Below, piece after piece: positions 19,613-28,802 of a stretch of DNA of 64,000 bases. Below the pieces are notes generated by a model that made no database searches, was not told the DNA's origin, and saw only the letters and a list, made by a program, of their open reading frames with translations. How positions within the stretch are numbered: position 1 is the first letter of the stretch; every line of letters starts with the position of its first letter. Source of the DNA: Paenibacillus sp. ACRRX (GTDB lineage: Bacteria; Bacillota; Bacilli; Paenibacillales; Paenibacillaceae); NCBI RefSeq assembly GCF_022346885.1, contig NZ_JAKRNK010000002.1, positions 744,001 through 808,000 on the forward strand, read 5' to 3'. Position numbers and translations under genes: made by a program.

Positions 19613-20593
19613 CTACCATGTAATAACAGAAGAGCCCCACGTCAGTCCGCCACCAAAGCCGACCAACACAACGATATCACCTTCTGATAAGCGCCCTTCC
19701 TCAGCAGCCTCTGCCAAAGCGATCGGGATCGAAGCCGCCGAAGTGTTTGCATAGCGCGGCAAATTAATCACACACTTTTCCACTGGCACATTCAGTCGTT
19801 CGATAGCCGATTGAATGATACGCATATTGGCTTGATGTGGAATGAACAAGTCGATATCCTCTTTGGTTTTACCGGCCTTAGCCAGTGCTTCCTCAGCAGC
19901 ACTGCCCATGATGCGCACAGCAAACTTAAACACTTCACGTCCATTCATATAAATATAATGACGCTTGTCTTCAAGTGACTCTACGGAAGCAGGAAGACGT
20001 GATCCGCCACCTTCGATTTTTAATAGTTCCTGCCCCGTGCCATCTGCGCCAAGCTCAAAGGATTGGAATCCTCGCCCTTCTGCTACAGGACCGAGTACCG
20101 CTGCACCTGCACCGTCACCAAACAGTACACATGTATTACGATCCGTGTAATCTGTAATGCGGGACAAGCATTCTGCACCAATAACTAATGTATAATTATA
20201 GATACCCGTTTTGACAAAATTAGAGGCAGTAGCTAATCCGTATATAAATCCTGCGCAAGCAGCCGATAGATCAAATGCAGCAGCTTTCTTAGCACCTAGC
20301 TTCTCTTGGACAAGACACGCCGTTGACGGAAAAGCCATATCAGGCGTAACTGTACATACAACAATCAAGTCCAACTGTTCAGCCGTTATCCCTGATGATT
20401 CAAGAGCCCGCACCGCAGCCTTGTAAGCTAAATCCGATGTTGCCTCATGCTCTGCAGCAATACGTCTCTCCTTCATTCCTGTTCGACTGACAATCCACTC
20501 ATCGTTTGTATCTACTAATTGTGCCAGGTCTTCATTTGTTAAGATACGCTCAGGCACATACTTCCCTGTTCCAATGATCCCAACTGATCGCAT
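19613..20593 (-). CDS. fabH: 3-oxoacyl-ACP synthase III FabH
   Basis: Starts fatty acid synthesis by condensing acyl-CoA (branched primers in this group of bacteria) with malonyl-ACP. The Cys-His-Asn triad is visible: Cys in LSAACAGFIYGLA, His in FIPHQANMRI, Asn in YANTSAASIPIAL. About 326 residues from the ATG at 20593; GTG at 20599 is an alternative. Between plsX and fabD. Confidence 0.96.
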   Translation of the reverse strand: MRSVGIIGTGKYVPERILTNEDLAQLVDTNDEWIVSRTGMKERRIAAEHEATSDLAYKAAVRALESSGITAEQLDLIVVCTVTPDMAFPSTACLVQEKLGAKKAAAFDLSAACAGFIYGLATASNFVKTGIYNYTLVIGAECLSRITDYTDRNTCVLFGDGAGAAVLGPVAEGRGFQSFELGADGTGQELLKIEGGGSRLPASVESLEDKRHYIYMNGREVFKFAVRIMGSAAEEALAKAGKTKEDIDLFIPHQANMRIIQSAIERLNVPVEKCVINLPRYANTSAASIPIALAEAAEEGRLSEGDIVVLVGFGGGLTWGSSVITW

Positions 20594-20609
20594 GTTCACT
20601 GTCTATCAC

Positions 20610-21608
20610 TCACTTCCCGCTAGTATTCCCGTTAATCTCAGCAGAGATCGTCCGAATCAGATCATGCTGCAAGGCTGTACGTGCTTGTCGGATTGCATTC
20701 AGCATAGCCCTGCTGTCTGATGAGCCATGGGCCTTGATCACAAGTCCGTTCAATCCTAATAGCGGCGCACCACCATGTTCTTTGTAATCCATCGTCTTCT
20801 TTAGTCGTTTCAAGGCAGGCATCAGCACAGCCGCTGCGAGCTTGGTCATCCAATTGCGCGTAAACTCGCGCTTTAATACGCCAAACAAGGAGCCAGCCGT
20901 TCCTTCAAACGACTTCAACATAATATTACCAACAAATCCGTCACATACCAGCACATCACAGTTGCTTTCCAGTACATCTCTTGCTTCTACATTTCCAACA
21001 AAGTGTACGGGTGCCTTTTCCAGCAGCGGATAAACTTCTTTGGTCAAATCATTACCTTTTTTTGCTTCCGTACCGACGTTAAGCAATCCAATCCGAGGTC
21101 GTTCAATACCGTGCACCTTCTCACGGTATATACTGCCCATCAGCGCATATTGCAACAGATGCTCTGGCTTGGCATCCATGTTGGCCCCGAGGTCAAGCGC
21201 CAATACTCCTCTACCATCCATCGTTGGAATCATCGGCGCCAAGGCGGGACGCTCCACACCATCCATACGACCTACAACGAGCAGCCCCGTCGTCATCAGT
21301 GCGCCCGTATTGCCGGCCGATATCATACAATCGGCTTCGCCCTCTCTTACCATTCGGCCTGCCATAACCATAGAAGCGCCTTTCTTGCGACGCACCGCCT
21401 TAACCGGCTCATCATCCGGCTCAATCCGTTCTTCTGTATGCACGACAGTTATGTTGGCTGGCGCTTGCTTCATAAACGGCTTAATCTGCGCCTCATCACC
21501 GACAAGGACAATCTCAATATCTTTCCAGTTACGCGCAGCTTCACACGCGCCCTCCACATTACTTTGCGGGGCGTTGTCTCCACCCATTGCATCAATGACG
21601 ATCTTCAT
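20610..21608 (-). CDS. plsX: phosphate acyltransferase PlsX
   Basis: Makes acyl-phosphate from acyl-ACP for glycerolipid synthesis with PlsY. It starts [36 protein letters not shown] and [15 protein letters not shown] are family blocks. 332 residues. Its start overlaps the 3' end of fapR by 17 bases, so translation is probably coupled. Under the FapR promoter. Confidence 0.96.
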   Translation of the reverse strand: MKIVIDAMGGDNAPQSNVEGACEAARNWKDIEIVLVGDEAQIKPFMKQAPANITVVHTEERIEPDDEPVKAVRRKKGASMVMAGRMVREGEADCMISAGNTGALMTTGLLVVGRMDGVERPALAPMIPTMDGRGVLALDLGANMDAKPEHLLQYALMGSIYREKVHGIERPRIGLLNVGTEAKKGNDLTKEVYPLLEKAPVHFVGNVEARDVLESNCDVLVCDGFVGNIMLKSFEGTAGSLFGVLKREFTRNWMTKLAAAVLMPALKRLKKTMDYKEHGGAPLLGLNGLVIKAHGSSDSRAMLNAIRQARTALQHDLIRTISAEINGNTSGK

Positions 21609-22212
21609 GACTGTATCCTCCTTCGACGCTGGCTATCTCTGTTGTCGAGCGAAAAATGATAAAGTGCCCCTGGAAAACAAGTTCTTCCCCCACATAACTA
21701 AACACTTCCACTTTGGCCTTGCTGCGCTCGCCCGAAATGGAGCGTACATATGCCTTAGCAATACATTTCTCTCCCAACTTCACTGAGCGCACAAATCGTA
21801 TATCAGCTGACGCAGTCAGAGCAATTTCATCATTAATAACCGCCACAGCCAAGGAATTTGCCTGTGCAAACAGATGATGTCCCCTTGCAATTTGCGTACG
21901 GGAAAACACATGTTCTTCGCTTATTTCAAAGATGGAAATACCGCTCTTATCAAGCTGCAAGTCAATAATGTCTCCAATTACCTCATGTAAAGGCAAGGAT
22001 CGTACTTGATCGTAAGTGCGTTCTGCCATCAACTTGAGACGTTCCCTCAATTCAGGGATACCAAGCTCCATGCGATCAAGTCGAATCGTCTGTATACTGA
22101 CTCGAAGCATGCGGGTCAATTCCTGATCCGTAATAAATGGATTATCCTCAATTATATGAACAAGCTGCTGCTGCCGTTGTCGTTTCGGTAACCGTTCGAT
22201 GTCCCGCACCAC
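21592..22212 (-). CDS. fapR: FapR, malonyl-CoA-responsive repressor of lipid synthesis
   Basis: Represses fatty acid and phospholipid genes until malonyl-CoA binds. An N-terminal HTH ([22 protein letters not shown]) is followed by an amphipathic linker and a hot-dog ligand domain ([30 protein letters not shown]). 206 residues. Start GTG at 22212 (or 22209), with GAGGT upstream. A FapR box and promoter lie 109-157 bases upstream, so autoregulation is likely. First gene of the operon that continues into plsX and fabH. Confidence 0.95.
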   Translation of the reverse strand: MVRDIERLPKRQRQQQLVHIIEDNPFITDQELTRMLRVSIQTIRLDRMELGIPELRERLKLMAERTYDQVRSLPLHEVIGDIIDLQLDKSGISIFEISEEHVFSRTQIARGHHLFAQANSLAVAVINDEIALTASADIRFVRSVKLGEKCIAKAYVRSISGERSKAKVEVFSYVGEELVFQGHFIIFRSTTEIASVEGGYSHEDRH

Positions 22213-22320
22213 CTTTACCTCGCTCCAAGGCTCTATATTGGTTAAGTTATACTTTGTAATCGTATGCTATGTAACGTAAGCCAATAAAGCTGCTACTTCT
22301 CACAGCGTTAACGGCACATC

Positions 22321-22337
22321 TTAGAACCTGGTACTAA
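22321..22337 (-). promoter_or_regulatory. FapR operator
   Basis: TTAGAACCTGGTACTAA is a 17-bp near-perfect palindrome matching the known FapR box pattern TTAGTACC-N-GGTACTAA with one difference. It lies 3 bases past the -10 box at 22341-22346, over the expected start site, so a bound repressor would block initiation. Confidence 0.85.
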
Positions 22338-22340
22338 ACC

Positions 22341-22369
22341 AGTATATATAAAAATCAGCCCGATGAAAA
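22341..22369 (-). promoter_or_regulatory. promoter of the fapR-plsX-fab operon
   Basis: Minus-strand -35 TTTTCA (22369-22364) and -10 TATACT (22346-22341) are 17 bases apart. The FapR box follows immediately. Confidence 0.75.
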
Positions 22370-22480
22370 GCGCCAGTTTTTGTTCTGCGCCAAAAATCAG
22401 CTATTTCCCCTAAAAATCGAGTATTACTCCTTCTAGTAACCAGCACGTATCCCATATAGATAAACGCGTGTCCTAAAAAC

Positions 22481-22518
22481 AAAAAAAGTAGTACCTCATC
22501 CAAAATGAGATACTACTT
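22481..22518 (-). terminator. Rho-independent terminator after rpmF
   Basis: On the minus strand AAAGTAGTATCTCAT pairs with ATGAGGTACTACTTT around a short loop, and the stem runs into TTTTTTT. It ends the yceD-rpmF transcript about 55 bases past the rpmF stop. Confidence 0.88.
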
Positions 22519-22572
22519 TCCCCGTACTGGAGTGTGTGCAGCCTTACAGCAGCGCGCTCCATAAGTATGAGA

Positions 22573-22746
22573 TTATTGTTTGATAATCTCTCTTGCTTTG
22601 TATGTTCCGCAAACTTTACATACGTGATGCGCCAACTTCAACTCACCACATTGTTCGCACTTGACCATACCTGGAACCTCTAATTTAAAATGAGTACGAC
22701 GCTTGTCGCGGCGTGTTTTGGACGTTCTTCTTTGAGGTACTGCCAT
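22573..22746 (-). CDS. rpmF: 50S ribosomal protein L32
   Basis: A 57-residue ribosomal protein: [19 protein letters not shown] at the start, then a zinc-ribbon with cysteines in VKCEQCGE and [11 protein letters not shown] at 22746 with GGAGGTGGG upstream. It follows yceD, the usual pairing in Firmicutes. Confidence 0.96.
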   Translation of the reverse strand: MAVPQRRTSKTRRDKRRTHFKLEVPGMVKCEQCGELKLAHHVCKVCGTYKAREIIKQ

Positions 22747-22792
22747 GTTCCCACCTCCTTACCAAAATTACGTACTACAACTTTGTTGGTTG

Positions 22793-23302
22793 TTATTTCT
22801 TAAAGAAATCTTTCAACCCTGCAAGTCTCGGATCAATTCGTTCATTCGAGCAACCGCAAGGATTGTCATTGCGGTTCGAACCGCAAGTAGGGCACAAACC
22901 CTGACAGTCCTCTCTGCATAGAGGCGCATACGGCAAATGAACGAACACCGCTTCCTCCACATATGGTGTCAGATCAACGCGATCATCCGTCAATGTAATG
23001 ACGTCATCCTCGTCATCTGTTGGAAGATCAGTAGAGTCCGTCAGCTTAAATTGCTCGTGAAACGGAATGACAACCGTCTCGGTATGCGGTGTCAAGCAAC
23101 GTGAGCATACAATGCCCAAATTTGCCTTCAACTGGCCGCTAACACCAATTCTGTCGTCGCTTTCCGATACAGCTGTTAAGTCGACGTCAACCGGTTCAAT
23201 ATGGCGAATATCGCTACGTCCCTTGATGACTTCATCAGCACGGAATGTGTCGTGGATATGCACTTTATGACCTTTAATGGTATCCCGAAAAGAAAAGTTC
23301 AT
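22793..23302 (-). CDS. yceD: YceD family protein (DUF177)
   Basis: About 169 residues. DUF177 proteins are widely co-encoded with rpmF, and in plants a homologue is needed for 23S rRNA maturation. Cysteines in VCSRCLTP and a Cys-rich tail (REDCQGLCPTCGSN, NPCGCS) suggest metal binding. ATG at 23302 is chosen because GGAG sits 7 bases upstream; seven extra codons upstream lack a site. A consensus promoter lies 27 bases further up. Confidence 0.9.
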   Translation of the reverse strand: MNFSFRDTIKGHKVHIHDTFRADEVIKGRSDIRHIEPVDVDLTAVSESDDRIGVSGQLKANLGIVCSRCLTPHTETVVIPFHEQFKLTDSTDLPTDDEDDVITLTDDRVDLTPYVEEAVFVHLPYAPLCREDCQGLCPTCGSNRNDNPCGCSNERIDPRLAGLKDFFKK

Positions 23303-23328
23303 GTTATCACTCCAAACAAACAAAATTA

Positions 23329-23358
23329 ATTATAGCGATTATTCTCATGCTTTGTCAA
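23329..23358 (-). promoter_or_regulatory. consensus sigma-A promoter of yceD-rpmF
   Basis: On the minus strand TTGACA (23358-23353) and TATAAT (23334-23329), both perfect, are separated by 18 bases. The yceD start follows about 27 bases later. Confidence 0.9.
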
Positions 23359-23516
23359 CCAAATTCGTTTGACAGTTTGTAAGGACCATAGCAGCCGCCT
23401 ATTTGTGCGGAAGCGATTGCTTCATGATATGATAGTTTCATCAAAAAAACAATAGCCTCCTTATGTCTAATGATGTGGAATAAGAAGGAATCTGTTCATC
23501 TAAAGGGGGTGTTAGT

Positions 23517-24875
23517 ATGCGTACAGTCGGCATCATTGTCGAATATAATCCGATGCACAACGGACATGTATATCATCTCCAACAATCCAAGATCGTAGCC
23601 GGAGCAGACGCATCAATAGCTGTAATGAGCGGTCATTTTCTGCAGCGAGGCGAGCCCGCGCTGCTCGATAAGTGGGCTCGCGCAGATATGGCGCTTGCGC
23701 AAGGCGTGGATCTTGTGTTGGAATTGCCTGTTGCTTATGCCGTGCAGCCTGCAGAATGGTTTGCTCACGGCGCAGTTGCCACACTGCACGCGACAGGAGT
23801 CGTCGATGCGCTCTGCTTTGGCAGCGAGATCGGAAATATTGCTGCGATAAGTGAAGCAGCACGTCAATTGACTTGTGAAACAACCGTGTTCACGCAGCGG
23901 CTGCAAGCCGCCCTAAAAAAAGGGTTCAGTTACCCATCCGCTTATGCTTATGCCGCTCAAGACAGCCAACAAGCAGCCCATATAACTTCTGAGGGACAGG
24001 CACATAAGTCCAATTTTGTATCCCATCTACAAGCGGTTCATAAAGATGATGATTTTACCTTGGCTGCTTCCGCTGAAGGTTGGCTAGATAAGCCTAACAA
24101 TTCGTTAGGCTTGCATTATATGATGGCGCTGCAGCGATTAGGCAGTAGTATCGAGGCATATACGATTACAAGGCAAGAAGCGGGGTATCACGATGTGGAG
24201 GTTAACGACAGCCCCATCGCGAGCGCTACTGCTATTCGGCGTCTCTTATTTGGTAGTACAGACGCTCCTTTGATCAGCGCCACTAAGCAGAACACACCTA
24301 TCTCAGGATACGTTCCCACCTCCACTGTACGTATCCTGCAAGATGAGAGATCACGCGAAAGACTGCCCATGAATTGGGAGCAATTCGCACATTTGTTATT
24401 CTATAAGCTGTCCATCGATTCCCGTGAACAATTGACGAACATATTGGAAGTAACGGAGGGACTCGAATATCGTTTACTGCAAACATTGTCCACTCTGGAG
24501 GCTCCATCTGTCGAATTGCTGCTGCAAGCGCTCAAGACAAAACGTTACACCAGAACGAAACTGCAGCGCATGCTGACGCACATTCTGCTTGGTCATACGA
24601 AGGAAGCATTCGGCCCGCCAGCATTGGCATCAGGACCTGCATACATTCGAGTGCTCGGCTTCAATGCACGGGGACAAGCACTCTTGAAGCGCATGAAGAA
24701 GACCGCTGCCCTTCCTGTCATCCATCAGATGACTAGAGAGAACAGCGGTCTTGGCGGCCCCTGCGGACTCGCCGCCGATGCACAGGCCACTGCGGTATAT
24801 GCAGCCGCAAGCCCGCAATGGAATGGGCGCGCGGCGCGGCGTGACTTTTATGAGCCGCCACGGCGCACACCTTAA
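23517..24875 (+). CDS. tmcAL: tRNA(Met) cytidine acetate ligase TmcAL
   Basis: Makes N4-acetylcytidine at the wobble base of elongator tRNA-Met from acetate and ATP (formerly YlbM). The nucleotidyltransferase N-terminus has VGIIVEYNPMHNGHVYHL, an HIGH-like motif (HNGH), and MSGHFLQRGEPALLDKW. The C-terminus shows RVLGFNARGQALLKRMKK. 452 residues, slightly longer than average, with a polar tail. ATG at 23517 after GGGGGTG. Divergent from yceD, convergent with the protease gene. Confidence 0.93.
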   Translation: MRTVGIIVEYNPMHNGHVYHLQQSKIVAGADASIAVMSGHFLQRGEPALLDKWARADMALAQGVDLVLELPVAYAVQPAEWFAHGAVATLHATGVVDALCFGSEIGNIAAISEAARQLTCETTVFTQRLQAALKKGFSYPSAYAYAAQDSQQAAHITSEGQAHKSNFVSHLQAVHKDDDFTLAASAEGWLDKPNNSLGLHYMMALQRLGSSIEAYTITRQEAGYHDVEVNDSPIASATAIRRLLFGSTDAPLISATKQNTPISGYVPTSTVRILQDERSRERLPMNWEQFAHLLFYKLSIDSREQLTNILEVTEGLEYRLLQTLSTLEAPSVELLLQALKTKRYTRTKLQRMLTHILLGHTKEAFGPPALASGPAYIRVLGFNARGQALLKRMKKTAALPVIHQMTRENSGLGGPCGLAADAQATAVYAAASPQWNGRAARRDFYEPPRRTP

Positions 24876-24908
24876 CAAGACACTGGCGGACAAGCCGTGT
24901 GAATCGGC

Positions 24909-25970
24909 TTATTTGCCCGCAGCGTCAAGCTCGTCCAGCGCACGCAATGCATCATCCAGCGTGCGCACGGACACCAGCTTCATCTTGGTGTCCATCGTGT
25001 CCACCTTCGCTTTAGCTTCTGCATAGTTACCCTCAGGCGCAAGGAACATCACAGCACCCTCACGGTCCGCAGCAACCACTTTATGCTGAATGCCTCCGAT
25101 AATACCCACCTGACCATCAGGCGTGATCTCACCTGTACCTGCTATTTTATGGCCATGTGTCAAATCTCCTGGCGTCAAACGGTTAATCAGCTCTAACGTA
25201 AACATCAGCCCCGCAGAAGGTCCACCGATATCACTGTCTTTAAATACTATTTTTTTTCCACTGTCAGCGGGTACAATTTCCTTTTTCTCCCCGTACTGAA
25301 TACCAAATCCGATTATCTTCTTATCAGGACTCTGTGAAGATACAAACGCGGCAAGCGTTGCTTTCACATCGATCAATTTACCTTCGCGTTCCACCTTTAC
25401 CGTTAAAGTTTCTCCTGCTTTACGATTGTGAAGCGCCTTCTGTATATCCTCATACCCGTTTGTCTTTACTCCTTCAATCGTATCAATGCGATCGTTGGTC
25501 ACAAACTCATTGTGTGCAATCTTCGGATCGTTGTATATCACAAAAATTCCATGCTTAACAATCTGATAAGGCACTCCTACTTTGTTATAAGCAGCAAGTA
25601 CTGCATTGCTCTGCGACCCGCTCATCATAAAGGTAAGTGCTGTTGAATATTCTGCCTCCGAACGTCCCTGAAGCGCATCCTCTTTCTTTGCGATCTGAGT
25701 GGTCTTGTCCAGTGAACTCCAAGCCAGCAATGCCATATTGGCATATGTACGCCTAACAGTAGTCAACATAAAGGTACCCCGTTCCACATTGTCCCCCGCT
25801 GCTACCTCTACCATCGGTTTAACTGCTTCTGCACTGCCTGGCTCATATATTACATAGGGAGTCGGCATAAACACCAAAAAATAAATAAGTAATAATCCGG
25901 CAACAAACCATTTCCAAGCAGACCAAGAATTTTTTACAGGATTCTTATATGGCAAGTTCTCATCCGTCAT
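24909..25970 (-). CDS. SepM/YlbL family membrane serine protease (PDZ plus Lon-type domain)
   Basis: N-terminal membrane anchor at about 18-40 (WFVAGLLLIYFLVFMPTPYV), a PDZ domain at about 140-215 (ITIEGVKTNGYEDIQKALHN-like region), and a C-terminal Lon-type peptidase. The catalytic Ser is in DIGGPSAGLMFTLELI and the Lys in GGIQHKVVAADREGA. Streptococcal SepM trims a competence pheromone; B. subtilis YlbL degrades a division inhibitor together with CtpA. 353 residues. ATG at 25970 with GGAGG 9 bases upstream. Native substrate here unknown. Confidence 0.9.
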   Translation of the reverse strand: MTDENLPYKNPVKNSWSAWKWFVAGLLLIYFLVFMPTPYVIYEPGSAEAVKPMVEVAAGDNVERGTFMLTTVRRTYANMALLAWSSLDKTTQIAKKEDALQGRSEAEYSTALTFMMSGSQSNAVLAAYNKVGVPYQIVKHGIFVIYNDPKIAHNEFVTNDRIDTIEGVKTNGYEDIQKALHNRKAGETLTVKVEREGKLIDVKATLAAFVSSQSPDKKIIGFGIQYGEKKEIVPADSGKKIVFKDSDIGGPSAGLMFTLELINRLTPGDLTHGHKIAGTGEITPDGQVGIIGGIQHKVVAADREGAVMFLAPEGNYAEAKAKVDTMDTKMKLVSVRTLDDALRALDELDAAGK

Positions 25971-26090
25971 AAAGTTGTACCTCCTCTAGCAGTCACAGGT
26001 CTAAAGACCTTTTTCGATACGTAAACATAAGGTATATGTGCATATCCGTTGATTGGACAAGATCCCCACTCTACAAAGAGGTGACCATTG

Positions 26091-27434
26091 ATGCAATTAT
26101 CCCGTTTTCTTCGTTCTAACCGATCGCAGCATCCTTTATATACAGCTATTGCGGGTTCTATCGCACTTATTCTGGTTGTCTGCATTGTATCTTACCCAGA
26201 TGCCGCTTTCAAAGCATCTTTGCAGGGGCTAAAAGTCTGGTGGAACATTATTTTCCCTGCTCTCTTACCATTCCTTGTCCTATCGGAAATGCTCGTGGCC
26301 TATGGATGGGTGCATGGCTTAGGTGTGCTTTTCAATCCCATTATGCGCTGGCTGCTGCGGCTTCCTGGAGTAGGCGGATGGGCTTGGGCAGTTGGTTGGA
26401 CGGCCGGCTATCCTGCTGGTGCAGAGGCGGTCGTCAAGCTGCGTCGTCAACAACTCGTTAACCGGCAAGAAGGTGAAAGATTGCTTGGTTTGTCTCACGC
26501 CAGCAACCCTGTGTTTATCATTGCCGTTGTAGGTGTCGGATTCATGCAGCATGCAGACACAGGGCTAATTATCGCTATTGTGCACTGGGCTGCTGCACTC
26601 TTATCCATGCTGCTACTCAGGGTGTTGGATAATCTAAAATATAACATTATTTCGAATAGAACCAGCACTGGTTCTTCCAGCAGTTTTCAAGAACCCGTTA
26701 AGCCATCAGTGTCAGACAGGACCTCTTCTAATAACCAAGAGAAGACGCCCCCTTCTTCATTCAGCACAAGCCTTATCATGGCTATGGAGAATGCTCACCG
26801 TCATGATAGTCGTCCATTAGGCAAACTCCTTGGAGATGCCGTCACGACCGCCGTGCAGACATTGATGATGATCGGCGGTTACATGATGATCTTTTCCGTC
26901 ATTGTGCAGGTTCTGCGAATCGCAATCCCCCAACAATTTGGCAGCTTTATGCTAAACGGGCTGCTTGAAATTAATCTGGGTACGTTTGCGATCGGCACCG
27001 CTGCATTCGATTCACCTGTATTTCAAGCTGCATTAATGGGTGCCGTAATCGCCTGGAGCGGTGCCAGCGCCCATTTGCAAGTTCACAGCTTAATAAAAGG
27101 AACCGATTTGCGTTATTCACGCTTTCTTCGGTTCCGTTTGCTTCATGCGGCTGTAGCATTTGGCCTCACTTATGTAATTTGGGCTCCAATGCAAATCTGG
27201 CTGCGGGGTTCAGAGCAAGCCGCACCTGTGTTTGAGACGAGCCCAACCATTCACGGAAGCAGCCAAATGGTAACAGAAGCTGGTTCGTTCGACATTTTGC
27301 ATTTTATACAGATTGTCGCTCAGATAGAAGGATGGCAGCAGCCACTCGTGTTACTAACAGCATGTACTCTTTTTATCTGCTTGCTTGTCTGCGTGAGTAC
27401 CATCTGTTATTTATTATCCCGCCTTACCCGATGA
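26091..27434 (+). CDS. ylbJ: sporulation integral membrane protein YlbJ
   Basis: A polytopic nucleoside-recognition/GATE-domain protein made under sigma-E in B. subtilis and needed for heat-resistant spores. Features: hydrophobic segments throughout, GVGGWAWAVGWTAGYPAGAEAVVKLR, SHASNPVFIIAVVGVGF, and a variable polar loop at about 190-235. 447 residues. ATG at 26091 is preferred over TTG at 26088, with GAGGTG upstream. Its presence indicates a spore former. Ends 9 bases from convergent coaD. Confidence 0.92.
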   Translation: MQLSRFLRSNRSQHPLYTAIAGSIALILVVCIVSYPDAAFKASLQGLKVWWNIIFPALLPFLVLSEMLVAYGWVHGLGVLFNPIMRWLLRLPGVGGWAWAVGWTAGYPAGAEAVVKLRRQQLVNRQEGERLLGLSHASNPVFIIAVVGVGFMQHADTGLIIAIVHWAAALLSMLLLRVLDNLKYNIISNRTSTGSSSSFQEPVKPSVSDRTSSNNQEKTPPSSFSTSLIMAMENAHRHDSRPLGKLLGDAVTTAVQTLMMIGGYMMIFSVIVQVLRIAIPQQFGSFMLNGLLEINLGTFAIGTAAFDSPVFQAALMGAVIAWSGASAHLQVHSLIKGTDLRYSRFLRFRLLHAAVAFGLTYVIWAPMQIWLRGSEQAAPVFETSPTIHGSSQMVTEAGSFDILHFIQIVAQIEGWQQPLVLLTACTLFICLLVCVSTICYLLSRLTR

Positions 27435-27443
27435 CTGCAGTCC

Positions 27444-27956
27444 CTATTCCTTCAATTCGGAATACTTGCTACGCATAGCTGACTCTACCTCAGGCGTAAC
27501 TAAGTCCACTACAGAGCCACGAAAACGTGCAATTTCTTTAACCATGCTGGAGCTTAAGTAGGAGTACTTCGGATTCGTCATCATAAAGATAGTCTCAATA
27601 CGCGGATTCAGCTTTTGATTCGTGCTGGCCATCTGCAGTTCGTATTCAAAATCTGTAACGGTACGAATACCACGTACGATCACATGTGCTTGTTTCTGAT
27701 CCATATAGTTCACGAGCAGGTCTCGGAAACTGTCAATCTCTACGTTAGGCAAATGAGCAGTTGTTTCCTTCATTAATTCCTTACGTTCCTCAACCGTGAA
27801 TAAAGGCTTTTTGCTCAAATTATTTAATACGGCTACAATAACACGATCAAATTGCTTGGCCGCACGTTCTATAATATCAAGATGTCCTAATGTCACCGGG
27901 TCAAAGCTGCCTGGATAGACGGCAATGCGCGGTTGGTGCGTTAATGGTACTGTCAT
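27444..27956 (-). CDS. coaD: phosphopantetheine adenylyltransferase CoaD
   Basis: Penultimate step of coenzyme A synthesis. Signature [19 protein letters not shown] (the T/HXGH motif), [16 protein letters not shown], and a C-terminal [14 protein letters not shown]. 170 residues. The ATG at 27956 follows AGGAG. It lies 15 bases downstream of rsmD, the conserved rsmD-coaD pair. Confidence 0.96.
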   Translation of the reverse strand: MTVPLTHQPRIAVYPGSFDPVTLGHLDIIERAAKQFDRVIVAVLNNLSKKPLFTVEERKELMKETTAHLPNVEIDSFRDLLVNYMDQKQAHVIVRGIRTVTDFEYELQMASTNQKLNPRIETIFMMTNPKYSYLSSSMVKEIARFRGSVVDLVTPEVESAMRSKYSELKE

Positions 27957-27971
27957 TACTTTTCGACTCCT

Positions 27972-28553
27972 TTACATATCTGAATCAACATGCTCTGTCC
28001 GTGGACGCTGCTGGTACATCGTTAATGTCGTTTCGCCATAATTTGCTTTCTTCCATATTACAAAAAGACCTATCTGCTCCGGATACTCATGACCTGTATC
28101 ATGCTCCATAACAATGGTTGCATGATTCGCAATTAAGTCACTCTCCATCATATCTGTCAGTAACGTATCAGCATCCGTTAACCGATAAGGAGGATCCATA
28201 AACACAAGGTCAAATGTTGTACCTCGCTTAGCCAATGCTTTAAGCGCACGTCTAGCATCATTGCGATATATTTCAGAGCGGATGCCTACACCAGCAGCTT
28301 GCACATTATGACGGATTACTTCTATAGCCTTAGGGTCCATATCAATGAAAATAGCTTTGTCCATACCTCGACTCAGCGCCTCAATCCCTAGACCTCCTGT
28401 ACCTGCAAACAAATCCAGCACTAGCCCGCCGTCGAAATACGGCCCGATCATGCTAAACATCGCTTCTTTTACTTTGTCTGTCGTTGGACGTGTCCCTTTG
28501 CCAGGCACCGCTTTAAGCTGACGCCCCTTGGCTGTTCCCGATATCACTCGCAC
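27972..28553 (-). CDS. rsmD: 16S rRNA (guanine966-N2)-methyltransferase RsmD
   Basis: Methylates G966 in 16S rRNA. RVISGTAKGRQLKAVPG at the start, SAM site DLFAGTGGLGIEALSRG, catalytic motif FMDPPY. 193 residues, start GTG at 28553 with GGTGAG 6 bases upstream. First gene of the rsmD-coaD pair. Confidence 0.95.
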   Translation of the reverse strand: MRVISGTAKGRQLKAVPGKGTRPTTDKVKEAMFSMIGPYFDGGLVLDLFAGTGGLGIEALSRGMDKAIFIDMDPKAIEVIRHNVQAAGVGIRSEIYRNDARRALKALAKRGTTFDLVFMDPPYRLTDADTLLTDMMESDLIANHATIVMEHDTGHEYPEQIGLFVIWKKANYGETTLTMYQQRPRTEHVDSDM

Positions 28554-28585
28554 GATAGCTCACCACATTTCATTCTTCGTTGTTC

Positions 28586-28601
28586 AATTGACACGTCAAT
28601 T
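28586..28601. promoter_or_regulatory. perfect 16-bp palindrome upstream of rsmD
   Basis: AATTGACACGTCAATT: two 7-bp arms around AC, 33 bases upstream of the rsmD start. Possible operator; no regulator assigned. Confidence 0.4.
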
Positions 28602-28749
28602 TCGTTGTTTCGTCGTATATCGTAACACATTTTATATCGATTGTTGAGTCAATCCTGTCATAAGACCGCCACATAAACGGGAAAATGCTCATATGAATGA
28701 GCATACGTTTAATGACAATAACCATTTTGAACTTGGAAGCTAATTCGAT

Positions 28750-28786
28750 AAAATAAAGCCCCTTCCTAAGTATATAGAAAGGAGCT
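28750..28786 (-). terminator. terminator after the NAD(P)H oxidoreductase gene
   Basis: On the minus strand AGCTCCTTTCTA pairs with TTAGGAAGGGGCT, then TTATTTTATC. It lies within 50 bases of the stop. Confidence 0.7.
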
Positions 28787-28802
28787 CTACCGCTAAATTG
28801 AA

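Noticed and set aside
21003-21786. Long plus-strand frames (218 and 248 codons) over plsX and fapR
   Set aside because: Antisense to well-supported genes, no recognisable motifs, no ribosome site.
22321-22503. 60-codon minus-strand frame between rpmF and fapR
   Set aside because: It starts inside the rpmF terminator hairpin and runs through the fapR promoter and FapR box. No ribosome site.
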